Assembly (NCBI GenBank): GCA_024206195.1 | Contig: JAAGZO010000602.1 | Coordinates: forward strand, 1 to 35,883 | Length of the DNA stretch: 35,883 bases | Source of the DNA: a bacterium | GTDB taxonomy: Archaea > Nanoarchaeota > Nanoarchaeia > Woesearchaeales > UBA10216 | Reading direction: 5' to 3' | Shown here: in pieces, positions 15,852 to 22,719 of the stretch | Numbering within the stretch: position 1 is the first letter of the stretch | Layout: each line of letters opens with the position of its first letter | Position numbers and translations under genes: made by a program | Notes under the pieces: model-generated | Databases searched by the model: none | What the model was told of the DNA's origin: nothing | Seen by the model: the letters and a program-made list of their open reading frames with translations, nothing else

Positions 15852-15869
15852 TATATAAATATTTATATA
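15852..15869. promoter_or_regulatory. Perfectly palindromic TATA element driving two divergent genes
   Basis: TATATAAATATTTATATA is an exact 18-bp palindrome in the 62-bp gap between the PlsY-like and Nudix genes. Its centre (15860.5) is 31.5 bp from the first base of both start codons (15829 and 15892). Each strand therefore shows the same TATA sequence at the same distance. With about 26 bp from TATA to transcription start, both mRNAs would be leaderless or nearly so. Confidence 0.7.
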
Positions 15870-15891
15870 CAACCAGCACAAATGCTTTCTC

Positions 15892-16308
15892 ATGATAAAA
15901 GAGAGGTCCTGTGGCGCTGTAATATTCATGAAAGATGAAGGGATTAAGTATCTTCTTCTGGAATACAGTGAAGGACACTGGGAATTTGTAAAGGGGCATG
16001 TTGAAGAGGGCGAAGCTGACCTTGAAACAGTAGAAAGAGAGACTGCAGAAGAGGTAAGCATTACTGATCTGGAGTTTGTAAAGGATTTCAAAGAAGATAT
16101 TCACTATTTTTTCACAGTAGAAAAGAAAACCATTAGCAAAGATGTTTCCTTTTACCTTGCTGAGACCAAAACAAAGAAGGTATCGCTTTCCTTTGAACAC
16201 AACAACTTTACATGGTTGAGCTTTGATGACGCAATGAAGAAATTAACTTTTGAAAATGCAAAGAATGTTCTGAAAAAAGCAGATGAATTTTTGAAAAAAA
16301 ATGGCTGA
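15892..16308 (+). CDS. Nudix hydrolase, Ap4A-hydrolase-like
   Basis: Hydrolyses a nucleoside diphosphate linked to another group. The 138-residue product starts RSCGAVIFMKDEGIKYLLLE and has a Nudix box at residues 35-57 (GHVEEGE...RETAEEVSI), matching Gx5Ex7REUxEExGU except Ser for the last Gly. The short EGHWEFVKGH lead-in resembles asymmetric diadenosine tetraphosphate hydrolases of the NUDT2 type. The substrate is inferred. The gene overlaps the following methyltransferase by eight bases, so the two are co-translated. An ATG at 15882 is out of frame. Confidence 0.88.
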   Translation: MIKERSCGAVIFMKDEGIKYLLLEYSEGHWEFVKGHVEEGEADLETVERETAEEVSITDLEFVKDFKEDIHYFFTVEKKTISKDVSFYLAETKTKKVSLSFEHNNFTWLSFDDAMKKLTFENAKNVLKKADEFLKKNG

Positions 16309-16918
16309 CTACCTAAAAGAAACAATTGAAACCTATGATAAAACGGTTAAAGAATTCAAAAAGAAAACGCAGGAATTAATCCCTACTGAGACACTGGAAT
16401 TTATGTCAAATATTCCGAAAAACGGAAAGATCCTTGACATTGGATGCGGCTTTGGAAGAGACTGTAAAGTGTTCAGTGAAAATGGTTTTAGTGTTGTCGG
16501 TGTAGATCTGTCCGAAAATATGATCGATGCAGCGAAAGGCTTGAATGGTGTAAAATTTACAGTTATGGACTTGAGGAATCTAAAATTTCAAAAGAATTAT
16601 TTTAACGGTGCCTGGGCTAATGCAGTTCTGCTCCACATAAGAAAAAAGGATATTAAAAAAGTGCTTTTAGGTATTCACAATGTATTAAAAAAAGGGAGTA
16701 TTTTATTTATTTCAGTAAAAGAAGGGACCAAAGAGGTACTTTTAAAAGATTCACGCTATGATGACCTGCCAAAGTTTTATGCATACTACAAAAAAAAGGA
16801 ACTGACAGAGTTATTAAAGCATGCTGGCTTTGAGATTATTGATGCATATTACAAGAAAATGCCTGCTTACTCAAAAGTAGGAAGCAAAAGAAATATCATG
16901 ATTTTCGCAAGAAAATAG
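16301..16918 (+). CDS. Class I SAM-dependent methyltransferase
   Basis: The 205-residue product has motif I ILDIGCGFGRDC (about 44-55), the acidic post-I residue in VVGVDLSENMIDAA, a motif around FTVMDLRNL and ANAVLLHI. The C-terminal half is the usual small beta region (GFEIIDAYYK, IMIFARK). It resembles Methyltransf_11/25-type enzymes, which act on small molecules or tRNA; the substrate is unknown. It begins inside the Nudix gene (8-bp overlap) and ends two bases before the convergent endonuclease V gene. Confidence 0.85.
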   Translation: MADYLKETIETYDKTVKEFKKKTQELIPTETLEFMSNIPKNGKILDIGCGFGRDCKVFSENGFSVVGVDLSENMIDAAKGLNGVKFTVMDLRNLKFQKNYFNGAWANAVLLHIRKKDIKKVLLGIHNVLKKGSILFISVKEGTKEVLLKDSRYDDLPKFYAYYKKKELTELLKHAGFEIIDAYYKKMPAYSKVGSKRNIMIFARK

Positions 16919-16920
16919 CA

Positions 16921-17538
16921 TTACATCAATTCCTTCTTCATCTTATTTGCTGATCTGTGTGCTAAATGTATTGGTTCTGGCAGCTTGTGAGGATGCCTCA
17001 TGCTTTTCAGGACCAGATCCACGCATGTTTTAAGAGAGACTCTGTGGCCTGATGAAACAAACAGGGGATTGCTGTGTTCTTTTGTCTGCACTTTTATTCC
17101 CCTTACTTCTTTGTTAAACATTATTTTGTCTTTTTCCAGTTCACCACACATTTGCTTTTTTGTAATGCCTATTGTTGGCTGGTCAAGAACAACACCTAAG
17201 TGAGAAGCCATTCCTATTCTCAACGGATGCAGTATGCCGCTTCCATCAACCATCAATATGTCTGGCTTTTTTTTCAGCTTATTGAATGCATCCATTACAG
17301 CAAAGCCCTCTCTGAAGAAAAGGAAGCCAGGAGTATAAGGAACATGCTCTTCAAGCACTGTACTTTGTTCTTCTATCACATTCATGTCAAGATCACACAC
17401 AACAACAACAGAAATTATCTTATTGCCAAAGAATGCCTGATCACAACCAGCAATTGTTTCTATCTTATCAAAGTCATCCTTCACAATAACCTTGCTGGCG
17501 GTTCTTATCTGCTCCTCTTCATACTTTTCGAGTTTCAT
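16921..17538 (-). CDS. nfi: Endonuclease V
   Basis: Cuts DNA or RNA at the second phosphodiester bond 3' to inosine; it acts in deaminated base repair. The 205-residue product carries IAGCDQAFF (Asp33), YTPGFLFFREG (Glu77), VDGSGILHPLRIGMASHLGV (Asp98) and SSGHRVSL, which correspond to the family's metal-binding Asp-Glu-Asp set and the P.GF wedge motif. Length is normal (200-230). It overlaps the HD gene upstream by four bases, so both are expressed from one mRNA. Pairing a deaminated-purine nuclease with an HD hydrolase may hint at nucleotide damage control, but this is only inference. Confidence 0.93.
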   Translation of the reverse strand: MKLEKYEEEQIRTASKVIVKDDFDKIETIAGCDQAFFGNKIISVVVVCDLDMNVIEEQSTVLEEHVPYTPGFLFFREGFAVMDAFNKLKKKPDILMVDGSGILHPLRIGMASHLGVVLDQPTIGITKKQMCGELEKDKIMFNKEVRGIKVQTKEHSNPLFVSSGHRVSLKTCVDLVLKSMRHPHKLPEPIHLAHRSANKMKKELM

Positions 17539-18065
17539 CTTCTCAATTCCTTATCAAGTCTTTTTATTCTCTTTGCTGCTGTGCTGCTGAACTTTCTATA
17601 TCTTTTCAAAACAGTATTAAGGCTCCTTATTTCTTCATCAATTATAAAACTGTCGGCATAGCAAACTATTTTTTCCTCAATTGTCTTTGGAAGATAAGCT
17701 TTTTCAGGAAGCCCAAGTTTCTTTGCTTCTGCTTTTGATATTCCTGCTCCAACATGTCGCTCTGCAACCCTTGCATGCTTTGGCAGTTTTTCTTTTCTAA
17801 GTATTGCTGCTCCAACAACTCCATGGAATAATGAGCGTTTCCCAGCCAAAAGGACTTTCTTAGGCGGGCAGTCAAATCGTCCTATGTCATGCAGAAGTGC
17901 AGCTGTTGCAACAAATTTCTTGTCAATCCGCTTGTCAGTTATTCTATCTGAAAGCTTAATGGCAAGATCTCTGACCATAACAGAGTGCTTAAAAACTATT
18001 TTAAACTGCTTCTTAGAATGTGAATACTTCTTCAACAGATTTATTGCTCGCTTTTCTGTTATCAT
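17535..18065 (-). CDS. HD-domain phosphohydrolase
   Basis: The 176-residue product has the HD metal site: His27 (VFKHSVMVRDLA), ALLHDIGRFD with the HD pair at 59-60, then RSLFHGVVGA and ERHVGAGISKAEA with further histidines, and a distal Asp (CYADSFI). It belongs to the HDIG-type hydrolases found widely in archaea, with substrates such as nucleotides or RNA ends; none can be named here. A TATA-like GATTTAAATA (18091-18100) lies within an imperfect GCAGAT...ATCTGC palindrome, about 25-30 bp before the ATG. It is the first gene of an operon with endonuclease V (4-bp overlap). Confidence 0.85.
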   Translation of the reverse strand: MITEKRAINLLKKYSHSKKQFKIVFKHSVMVRDLAIKLSDRITDKRIDKKFVATAALLHDIGRFDCPPKKVLLAGKRSLFHGVVGAAILRKEKLPKHARVAERHVGAGISKAEAKKLGLPEKAYLPKTIEEKIVCYADSFIIDEEIRSLNTVLKRYRKFSSTAAKRIKRLDKELRR

Positions 18066-18145
18066 GTTGAGGAAAATAAGAAGAGCAGATATTTAAATCT
18101 GCCCTTCAACCTCTTTTTCCCAGGATATAACTATGAAAAAAGAAG

Positions 18146-18197
18146 GGCTCCCTAGACGGGGTTTGGGGGGGGTTGAAGAGAAATTGTTTAGGGAGCC
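18146..18197 (-). terminator. Hairpin overlapping a stop codon, followed by a T run
   Basis: GGCTCCCTA (minus strand 18197-18189) pairs with TAGGGAGCC (18154-18146). The first arm contains the last codons and stop of the gene at 18188-18550. The second arm is followed by CTTCTTTTTTC, an intrinsic-terminator layout. The 34-base loop contains a C-rich run; on the plus strand it reads GGGG-TTT-GGGGGGGG. Confidence 0.6.
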
Positions 18198-18550
18198 GCA
18201 TCAGCATGAGTTTTTAATTCGTTTTCCCAAAGTGTTCCTATTTGGGTCATTGCCTCTTTAAATTTCTCTGATAGCTTGTATTTCTTTGAATACAAGTCAT
18301 AATCTATTAGTCCCATGGTTTTCATGGGAGTCAGTATGCGATCGTAAAATTGACGCCTATTATACGACACGCCGCTTATTTTGCCTTCATGCATTTCCTT
18401 TGCAAAAAGACTCATTTCGCTTTTTGACATGGCGCCTTTTTTTCTGATTTCCTGTACCAGTAGCCTTGCAACCATCTCTTGTTGATGTGTTGAAAACACT
18501 ACCTCGAATACGTCGCCGGGTAAATTAAAAATATTAAACAAAACTACCAT
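18188..18550 (-). CDS. Hypothetical protein, probable winged-helix fold
   Basis: A 120-residue product with no named family that I recognise. The pattern of helices followed by YNRRQFYDRILTPMKTMGLI and a short beta-rich YDLYSKKYKLSEKF fits a winged helix with a recognition helix near residues 60-80. A DNA-binding role is inferred only from this. The segment GAMSKSEMSLFAKEM may be the first helix pair. A TATA-like TTTATATA lies about 28 bp before the ATG (leaderless). It is divergent from the gene at 18715 and could regulate the accessory region that begins there. Its 3' end is a hairpin that includes the stop codon. Confidence 0.6.
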   Translation of the reverse strand: MVVLFNIFNLPGDVFEVVFSTHQQEMVARLLVQEIRKKGAMSKSEMSLFAKEMHEGKISGVSYNRRQFYDRILTPMKTMGLIDYDLYSKKYKLSEKFKEAMTQIGTLWENELKTHADAAP

Positions 18551-18714
18551 TTGATATCCTATAAATACCCTCTAGTATATAAATGTTACGTTTTTGTATA
18601 CTGACATATGAAATGTGTGCATAACACAGGGGAAGCCATTCGTCACTACAAAGTAAAGATTTATATAGTTGTTGTGCAATCTATCGTCTTATACAGGCAA
18701 AAATATACTCAAAA

Positions 18715-19224
18715 ATGGCTAAGAAAAGAAGAACCACGGATCATCCAATCGGGAAAAGATTAGAACAACTAGTTAATGATCCCTATGCTATAGAGGTTAA
18801 ATTTTCAGAGCACAGAGCGTCAACTCTTCCAATGTACTCAAAAAAATATTGTGATGCTAATGGCGTTGTATTATTTTACAATGACGCTGCTGTATTATCG
18901 AATTATGATTCCCAAACACCCTCAAAGGAATATCTTCTTCAAATGATTAGTGAATTAGCAGAAGGATTAGAGGCACGAAATGTAACTGCAGTAATTGTTG
19001 GAGGAGACAGGGAACATTTCCAAGAAAATAAGGATATTTTATCTGAGCATGGAATTGCAGTAGTTGGAAAATATTTAGACAAGTGGGATGAGGATAAAGG
19101 CCCACAGGATATTGTTCCAGGAGAAAGAAACATAAAAGCAGTTAAGGAGGTTGTTGTAATCCCTGAAACACAAGAGGTTCTCTTATATAGTGATGCTGTT
19201 GGATATTTAAACCTGTCACCTTAA
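18715..19224 (+). CDS. Hypothetical alpha/beta protein, weak CheD-like pattern
   Basis: The 169-residue product is not recognised with confidence. It starts with a basic stretch (MAKKRRTTDHPIGKRL). It then has a predicted alternation of strands and helices: GVVLFYNDAAVLS, AVIVGGDREHF, HGIAVVGKYL, then ERNIKAVKEVVVIP and EVLLYSDAVGYL. The order GG...N...GI.VV...RNI...V resembles CheD-family glutamine deamidases. However, the catalytic Cys and His of CheD are not convincingly present, so I give no function. A TATA-like ATTTATATAG lies about 50 bp upstream. Its stop is one base from the stop of the convergent paralogue at 19226. Confidence 0.55.
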   Translation: MAKKRRTTDHPIGKRLEQLVNDPYAIEVKFSEHRASTLPMYSKKYCDANGVVLFYNDAAVLSNYDSQTPSKEYLLQMISELAEGLEARNVTAVIVGGDREHFQENKDILSEHGIAVVGKYLDKWDEDKGPQDIVPGERNIKAVKEVVVIPETQEVLLYSDAVGYLNLSP

Positions 19225-19225
19225 A

Positions 19226-19540
19226 TCATTTTTTGCTGACAACATAGATAAAAAAAGCCTTATCTTCCTTCTCTATCTTCTGACAAGAAACAGAAAAATC
19301 AGTCTTAATCTTTCTTTTCTTAGTATGCTTTAGGGCCATGCTTTCAGGAATTTCAAAATATTTTGTAGAATGCTTGATACCTGTATCAAAGACCCCTGCT
19401 TTGGCTTCACAGGAATCAGGAGAAAAAAGATACACCTCCATCAAATTCCCCTTTAAATGCAAAGTCTCGTTCAGATCCATAAGTATAGTACATTTGACCT
19501 TACCATTTGTCAAATTCTTAGAATCAATCTGTTTTCCCAT
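19226..19540 (-). CDS. Small paralogous protein, subfamily A copy 1
   Basis: A 104-residue product of an unnamed family present four times in this window. Family signature: K.N...VYLFS, HSTKYFEIP in the middle and SCQKIE....FFIYVV at the end. It differs from copy 2 (20016-20330) at about 13 positions. It is more distantly related to subfamily B, which keeps TKYF.IP, (S/N)CQKIE and (F/I)IY(V/S)V. The pattern suggests an all-beta fold, with no signal peptide or membrane span. The start at MGKQ (19540) is chosen because all four paralogues share an MG start at that point. An operator-like inverted repeat is centred 60 bp upstream, and the TATA is weak. Function unknown. Confidence 0.7.
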   Translation of the reverse strand: MGKQIDSKNLTNGKVKCTILMDLNETLHLKGNLMEVYLFSPDSCEAKAGVFDTGIKHSTKYFEIPESMALKHTKKRKIKTDFSVSCQKIEKEDKAFFIYVVSKK

Positions 19541-19587
19541 ATAAACCAAAGTTCCGTCTAAAGTAAAAAAAGTTATTGGATAGAATG

Positions 19588-19612
19588 GGATAAATTTTCT
19601 TAAAAATTATCC
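19588..19612. promoter_or_regulatory. GGATAA/TTATCC inverted repeat, site 1
   Basis: GGATAA (19588-19593) and TTATCC (19607-19612) are 25 bp end to end, centred about 60 bp before the subfamily A copy 1 start. The surrounding 60 bp are also conserved with the copy 2 promoter (AGTAAAAAAAGTTATTG precedes both). It sits just upstream of a poor TATA, a position typical of an activator site. Confidence 0.6.
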
Positions 19613-19705
19613 TAAAATGAGGAATTTCTGCAATTAATATTAAAACTACTTTCGTATTCAGACAGTTACGAAAAGTATATAAAAGCAAAGGATAATGGTG
19701 TATAT

Positions 19706-20002
19706 ATGGGAACCATACTAAGCACTAAACTAAAAGGAACCCGAAAAGTGGTTTTTGAGGTTTTGATGGCTTATGAAGAGGCTGTTCAGCTTCAGGGTCA
19801 TATGGATAATGTTCATGTTTTCTCTGAGAACATTACAGAGCTAAAGACAAATATTAGTACTAGGGGTAAGAGTGGTGCGACAAAGTATTTTTTGATTCCT
19901 CGTGAGCTTAGGAAAAACATTGATTTTGACAATGAGATTAACTGCCAAAAGATTGAGTTAAAAGAAAAGATCATATTCATTTACAGCGTAAACAAATTCT
20001 GA
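19706..20002 (+). CDS. Small paralogous protein, subfamily B copy 1
   Basis: The 98-residue product differs from copy 2 (24061-24357) at only about seven positions, so the duplication or gene conversion is recent. Motifs: VLMAYEEAVQLQGHM, HVFSEN.TELKTNIST, TKYFLIPRELRKNI, INCQKIELKEKIIFIYSV. Relationship to subfamily A is clear from TKYF.IP and CQKIE. There is no signal peptide. A good TATA (AGTATATAAAAGC, 19674-19686) would make the mRNA leaderless. Unlike the other three paralogues, no inverted repeat is seen 60 bp upstream. It is convergent with subfamily A copy 2 (13 bases between stops). Function unknown. Confidence 0.72.
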   Translation: MGTILSTKLKGTRKVVFEVLMAYEEAVQLQGHMDNVHVFSENITELKTNISTRGKSGATKYFLIPRELRKNIDFDNEINCQKIELKEKIIFIYSVNKF

Positions 20003-20015
20003 AAGAAACATAAAA

Positions 20016-20330
20016 TCATTTTTTGCTGACAACATAGATAAAAAAAGCCTTGTCTTCCTTCTCTATCTTCTGACAAGAAACAGAAAAATCCTGCTTACTT
20101 CTTCTTTTACTGGTGTTTTTAAGAGACATACTCTCAGGAATCTCAAAATATTTTGTAGAATGCTTCACGCCAGTATCAAAGAATGCTGCTTTGGCTTCGC
20201 AGGAATCAGGAGAAAAAAGGTAAACATCCCTCAGGTTTCCCTTCAGAGACAAGGTCTCGTTCAGATCCATAAGTATCGTGCATTTCACCTTTCCATTTGT
20301 TAATTCTTTAGAATCAATCTGTTTGCCCAT
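20016..20330 (-). CDS. Small paralogous protein, subfamily A copy 2
   Basis: A 104-residue near-copy of the product at 19226-19540. The first 80 or so bases of the two genes (their 3' ends) and the promoter region are nearly identical at the DNA level, about 790 bp apart, which implies a recent direct duplication. The differences cluster in the segment between the FEIPESM and SCQKIE motifs and around residue 45. It lies convergent to subfamily B copy 1 and divergent from the ThiF-like gene. The start at MGKQ is chosen by paralogue alignment. Function unknown. Confidence 0.7.
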   Translation of the reverse strand: MGKQIDSKELTNGKVKCTILMDLNETLSLKGNLRDVYLFSPDSCEAKAAFFDTGVKHSTKYFEIPESMSLKNTSKRRSKQDFSVSCQKIEKEDKAFFIYVVSKK

Positions 20331-20378
20331 AAAAAACATAAATTGACTATTAAGTAAAAAAAGTTATTGAATCATATG

Positions 20379-20403
20379 GGATAACTTTTCCTAGTAGTTA
20401 TCC
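20379..20403. promoter_or_regulatory. GGATAACT/AGTTATCC inverted repeat, site 2
   Basis: A perfect 8-bp inverted repeat with a 9-base spacer, 25 bp end to end, centred 61 bp before the subfamily A copy 2 start. It has the same length and position as site 1. Confidence 0.65.
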
Positions 20404-20511
20404 TAAAAATATAACAAAGCAGCATTGAATTTTATCCAGAATCTGGTTTGAATAGCCAAGATTTCTGCGTGTGTTTTATATCCCATTTCGTATTCATTTA
20501 GTTATAAAAAC

Positions 20512-20517
20512 AGGTGA
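20512..20517 (+). promoter_or_regulatory. Shine-Dalgarno deciding the ThiF-like start
   Basis: AGGTGA lies four bases before GTG 20522. A TATA-like TTTTATATC at 20474-20482 would be inside the longer frame that begins at 20471, so 20522 is the likely start. Confidence 0.55.
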
Positions 20518-20521
20518 TAAG

Positions 20522-21358
20522 GTGTATAATTACGACGCAGCTGTCTCGCGAAACATTGGAATTCTTACTCCAGAAGCACAGGATATTATAAAAAATTCTT
20601 CTGTTGCTGTCGCAGGAGCAGGTGGTGTTGGAGGAGTGTATATTGAACAGATTGTCAGAACAGGTATTGCCAACATAAAGATTGCTGACCAGGATATATT
20701 TGAAATCAGCAATCTAAACAGGCAAGCTGGTGCTTTGTATTCAACGCTTGGAAGAAACAAAACAGAGGTAATGTGCGAACGTGCAAAAGATATCAATCCT
20801 AATGTGAATATCGAAGCGTATCCTGAAGGCGTAACCCTGGAAAACGTAGCTGAATTTGTTTCAGGAACAGATGTTGTTGCTGACCTTGTTGACTATTTTT
20901 CTCCTGAAGCTCGTTTAGCACTGCATAAAGCTGCAAGAGAAAACAAGCAATATGTTATTTCAACTCCTTCAACAGGGTTTGGAACATTAGTTCTTTGCTT
21001 TGACCCAAATGGAAAAACAATTGAGGATTTATTTGAGTTTCCGGATGATCCAGAACAGATTAAGAATCACCATATGAATCCCAAGAAGCTCATTGGATGC
21101 GATATGGCGTATATCCCTGATTTGTATATGCAAAAAGCAGAGGAAGGAACCATATCTACTATCGCACCAGCAGTAACGCTTGCAGGAGCAGGAGCAGCTG
21201 CTCAGACAGTGAAACTGTTGTTGTACTTGGAACAGCAAAAAGACCCTGATAAATTCAGGGAGTACGATCAAATAGAAATCTCAACCATCCCTCATGCATT
21301 CCGTATTGATTTATGGGATGCTGCTCATTGTCTTGACGTAAATCTAGACGAAATCTAA
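20522..21358 (+). CDS. ThiF/MoeB/E1-like adenylyltransferase
   Basis: Enzymes of this family adenylate a carboxylate, usually the C-terminus of a ubiquitin-like protein or a peptide. The product (278 residues from the GTG chosen) has a Rossmann nucleotide loop VAGAGGVGG, DQDIFEISNLNRQ (Asp, Asn-Arg-Gln of the ATP site), LGRNKTEV (conserved Lys), DVVADLVD and a closing ISTIAPAVTLAGAGAAAQ. There is no CxxC zinc pair as in many MoeB/ThiF proteins and I see no obvious catalytic Cys loop. The following methyltransferase-GNAT gene starts 20 bp later, so both are co-transcribed. No ubiquitin-like protein with a C-terminal GG is visible nearby, so the substrate is unknown. Confidence 0.8.
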   Translation: MYNYDAAVSRNIGILTPEAQDIIKNSSVAVAGAGGVGGVYIEQIVRTGIANIKIADQDIFEISNLNRQAGALYSTLGRNKTEVMCERAKDINPNVNIEAYPEGVTLENVAEFVSGTDVVADLVDYFSPEARLALHKAARENKQYVISTPSTGFGTLVLCFDPNGKTIEDLFEFPDDPEQIKNHHMNPKKLIGCDMAYIPDLYMQKAEEGTISTIAPAVTLAGAGAAAQTVKLLLYLEQQKDPDKFREYDQIEISTIPHAFRIDLWDAAHCLDVNLDEI

Positions 21359-21378
21359 GGTGAAAAAGAGGTGAAAAA

Positions 21379-22719
21379 ATGACTTCAATAGACGATAGTC
21401 TAAAAAAAAGTCCTGAAGGTGTTGCTGAAAAAAAAGAATGGACACAAATAGCAGAAGCATACAAAGAAGCAATTGAGGAATTCCCACCATACCAGATGTT
21501 AGTGGACACTGTTGTTGGAGAGGTTATAGGCCAAGACAAAATCCTTGACCTTGGATGCGGTACAGGAGCGCAGATAAAAAGAATTCTGGATATTGATATG
21601 GCCGTTGAAACAGTGGGTGTTGATTCAAGCAAACCTATGCTTGACATAGCCCTTGAAAGGTTGATTGAAACACATCCTGATTCGAACTTCCGCTTATATC
21701 ACGGCGATGCTACAACATTTAGAGCAGAAAAAGGATTTGACGCAGTGATTTCATCAAACGTTCTTTTTAACCTGAGCCATCCGATGGAACACTTGGATAC
21801 TGCATATAATCTTTTGCAGCCAGGAGGTATTTTTGTTATAACAAGCGCTGCTGAAACACCTGATATGGATACAGCACAGCAAATGATGGAGGGCTTCTTC
21901 AAACAACAAGGAAACTATAAAGAAAAAAAGCAGTTTATTGATACAGTCTGGCAGGTCAACCGAAGTTTCTTGGGAACAAAATTCAATGTTTACAGCTCTG
22001 AAAGAATGCGGGAAATACTACTTGACCATATTGGCTTTGATAGAATAATTACAGATAAAGCGGTCTATGGTGGAAAAAATTTCTTATTGACTGCACAAAA
22101 AGGAGAGAAAAGAGACCTTGATTTCAAGATAAGCGATGACCCAAAGATGATGGAAGCAGGTTTCAGTCTGCGTTATCATCAGTTGCATGAAAGATACAAC
22201 TTTATTCCTAAACAAGACCTGCCCATATACAAAGATGAGTGTGATGAAAGGTCTATTGGTTTCTTTGCGCTTGAGAGAGGAACAGACAAGGTTGTTGGTT
22301 TTTTGAACTATGTCCCTCCTGGAGATGACATACCTTTCAAAGATAAACAGGCATTAAAAGAAATAGCTGAAAAACATGGAGATGTTGGAGCATTTAACGG
22401 ATTCTATATCGTTAACACAAAGAATCAAAGGGGCCTGGGAAATTATATGATTGCCAGCATGATGCAATTTGCAAAGCTCCAGGGTGTTGATGCACTGGTT
22501 ACTGAAGCTAATCCTGAGATTGTAAAACTCGGACCAAGCTTGGGATGGGAAACTGTAGGAGAAACATATATGTCAGAGGGGAATAATGGGAAAAAAACAC
22601 CGTCAACACCAATGGCAACTGCACTAAAAAACGACGCGACACAAGAAATAATTAGGAGGAAGACAGCAATCTATGAAAAAAGACATGCAGCAGAAGAGGT
22701 TAAACAACCAATTTCCTAA
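21379..22719 (+). CDS. Two-domain enzyme: SAM methyltransferase fused to GNAT acetyltransferase
   Basis: The 446-residue product has an N-terminal class I methyltransferase (residues about 1-235: ILDLGCGTGAQIKRI near 54-68, GVDSSKPMLDIA, VISSNVLFNLSHP, LLQPGGIFVIT). A C-terminal GNAT-like domain (about 245-420) has VVGFLNYVPPG, FYIVNTKNQRGLGNYMIA (the acetyl-CoA loop Q/RxxGxG) and LGWETVGETY. I know no characterised enzyme with this fusion. The start follows GAGGTGA by about five bases. It sits directly after the ThiF-like gene, and its 3' end overlaps the convergent V4R gene by 20 bp. Together with the E1-like protein it could modify a peptide or small carboxylate; this is inference. Confidence 0.8.
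   Translation: MTSIDDSLKKSPEGVAEKKEWTQIAEAYKEAIEEFPPYQMLVDTVVGEVIGQDKILDLGCGTGAQIKRILDIDMAVETVGVDSSKPMLDIALERLIETHPDSNFRLYHGDATTFRAEKGFDAVISSNVLFNLSHPMEHLDTAYNLLQPGGIFVITSAAETPDMDTAQQMMEGFFKQQGNYKEKKQFIDTVWQVNRSFLGTKFNVYSSERMREILLDHIGFDRIITDKAVYGGKNFLLTAQKGEKRDLDFKISDDPKMMEAGFSLRYHQLHERYNFIPKQDLPIYKDECDERSIGFFALERGTDKVVGFLNYVPPGDDIPFKDKQALKEIAEKHGDVGAFNGFYIVNTKNQRGLGNYMIASMMQFAKLQGVDALVTEANPEIVKLGPSLGWETVGETYMSEGNNGKKTPSTPMATALKNDATQEIIRRKTAIYEKRHAAEEVKQPIS

Noticed and set aside
15826..16200. Minus-strand open frames opposite the Nudix gene
   Set aside because: They run antisense to a complete Nudix box and have no family resemblance; they would also begin inside the methyltransferase-coupled operon.
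19226..20330. Small A/B proteins as ubiquitin-like substrates of the neighbouring E1-like enzyme
   Set aside because: They end in SKK or KF, not in a Gly-Gly tail, and show no clear beta-grasp signature.
19226..20339. Transposon or insertion sequence as cause of the duplicated small genes
   Set aside because: No transposase, no terminal inverted repeats and no target-site duplication were seen around either copy; simple duplication is enough.
20471..20521. Longer N-terminus for the ThiF-like protein starting at GTG 20471
   Set aside because: The TATA-like TTTTATATC lies inside this stretch and a good SD precedes GTG 20522.
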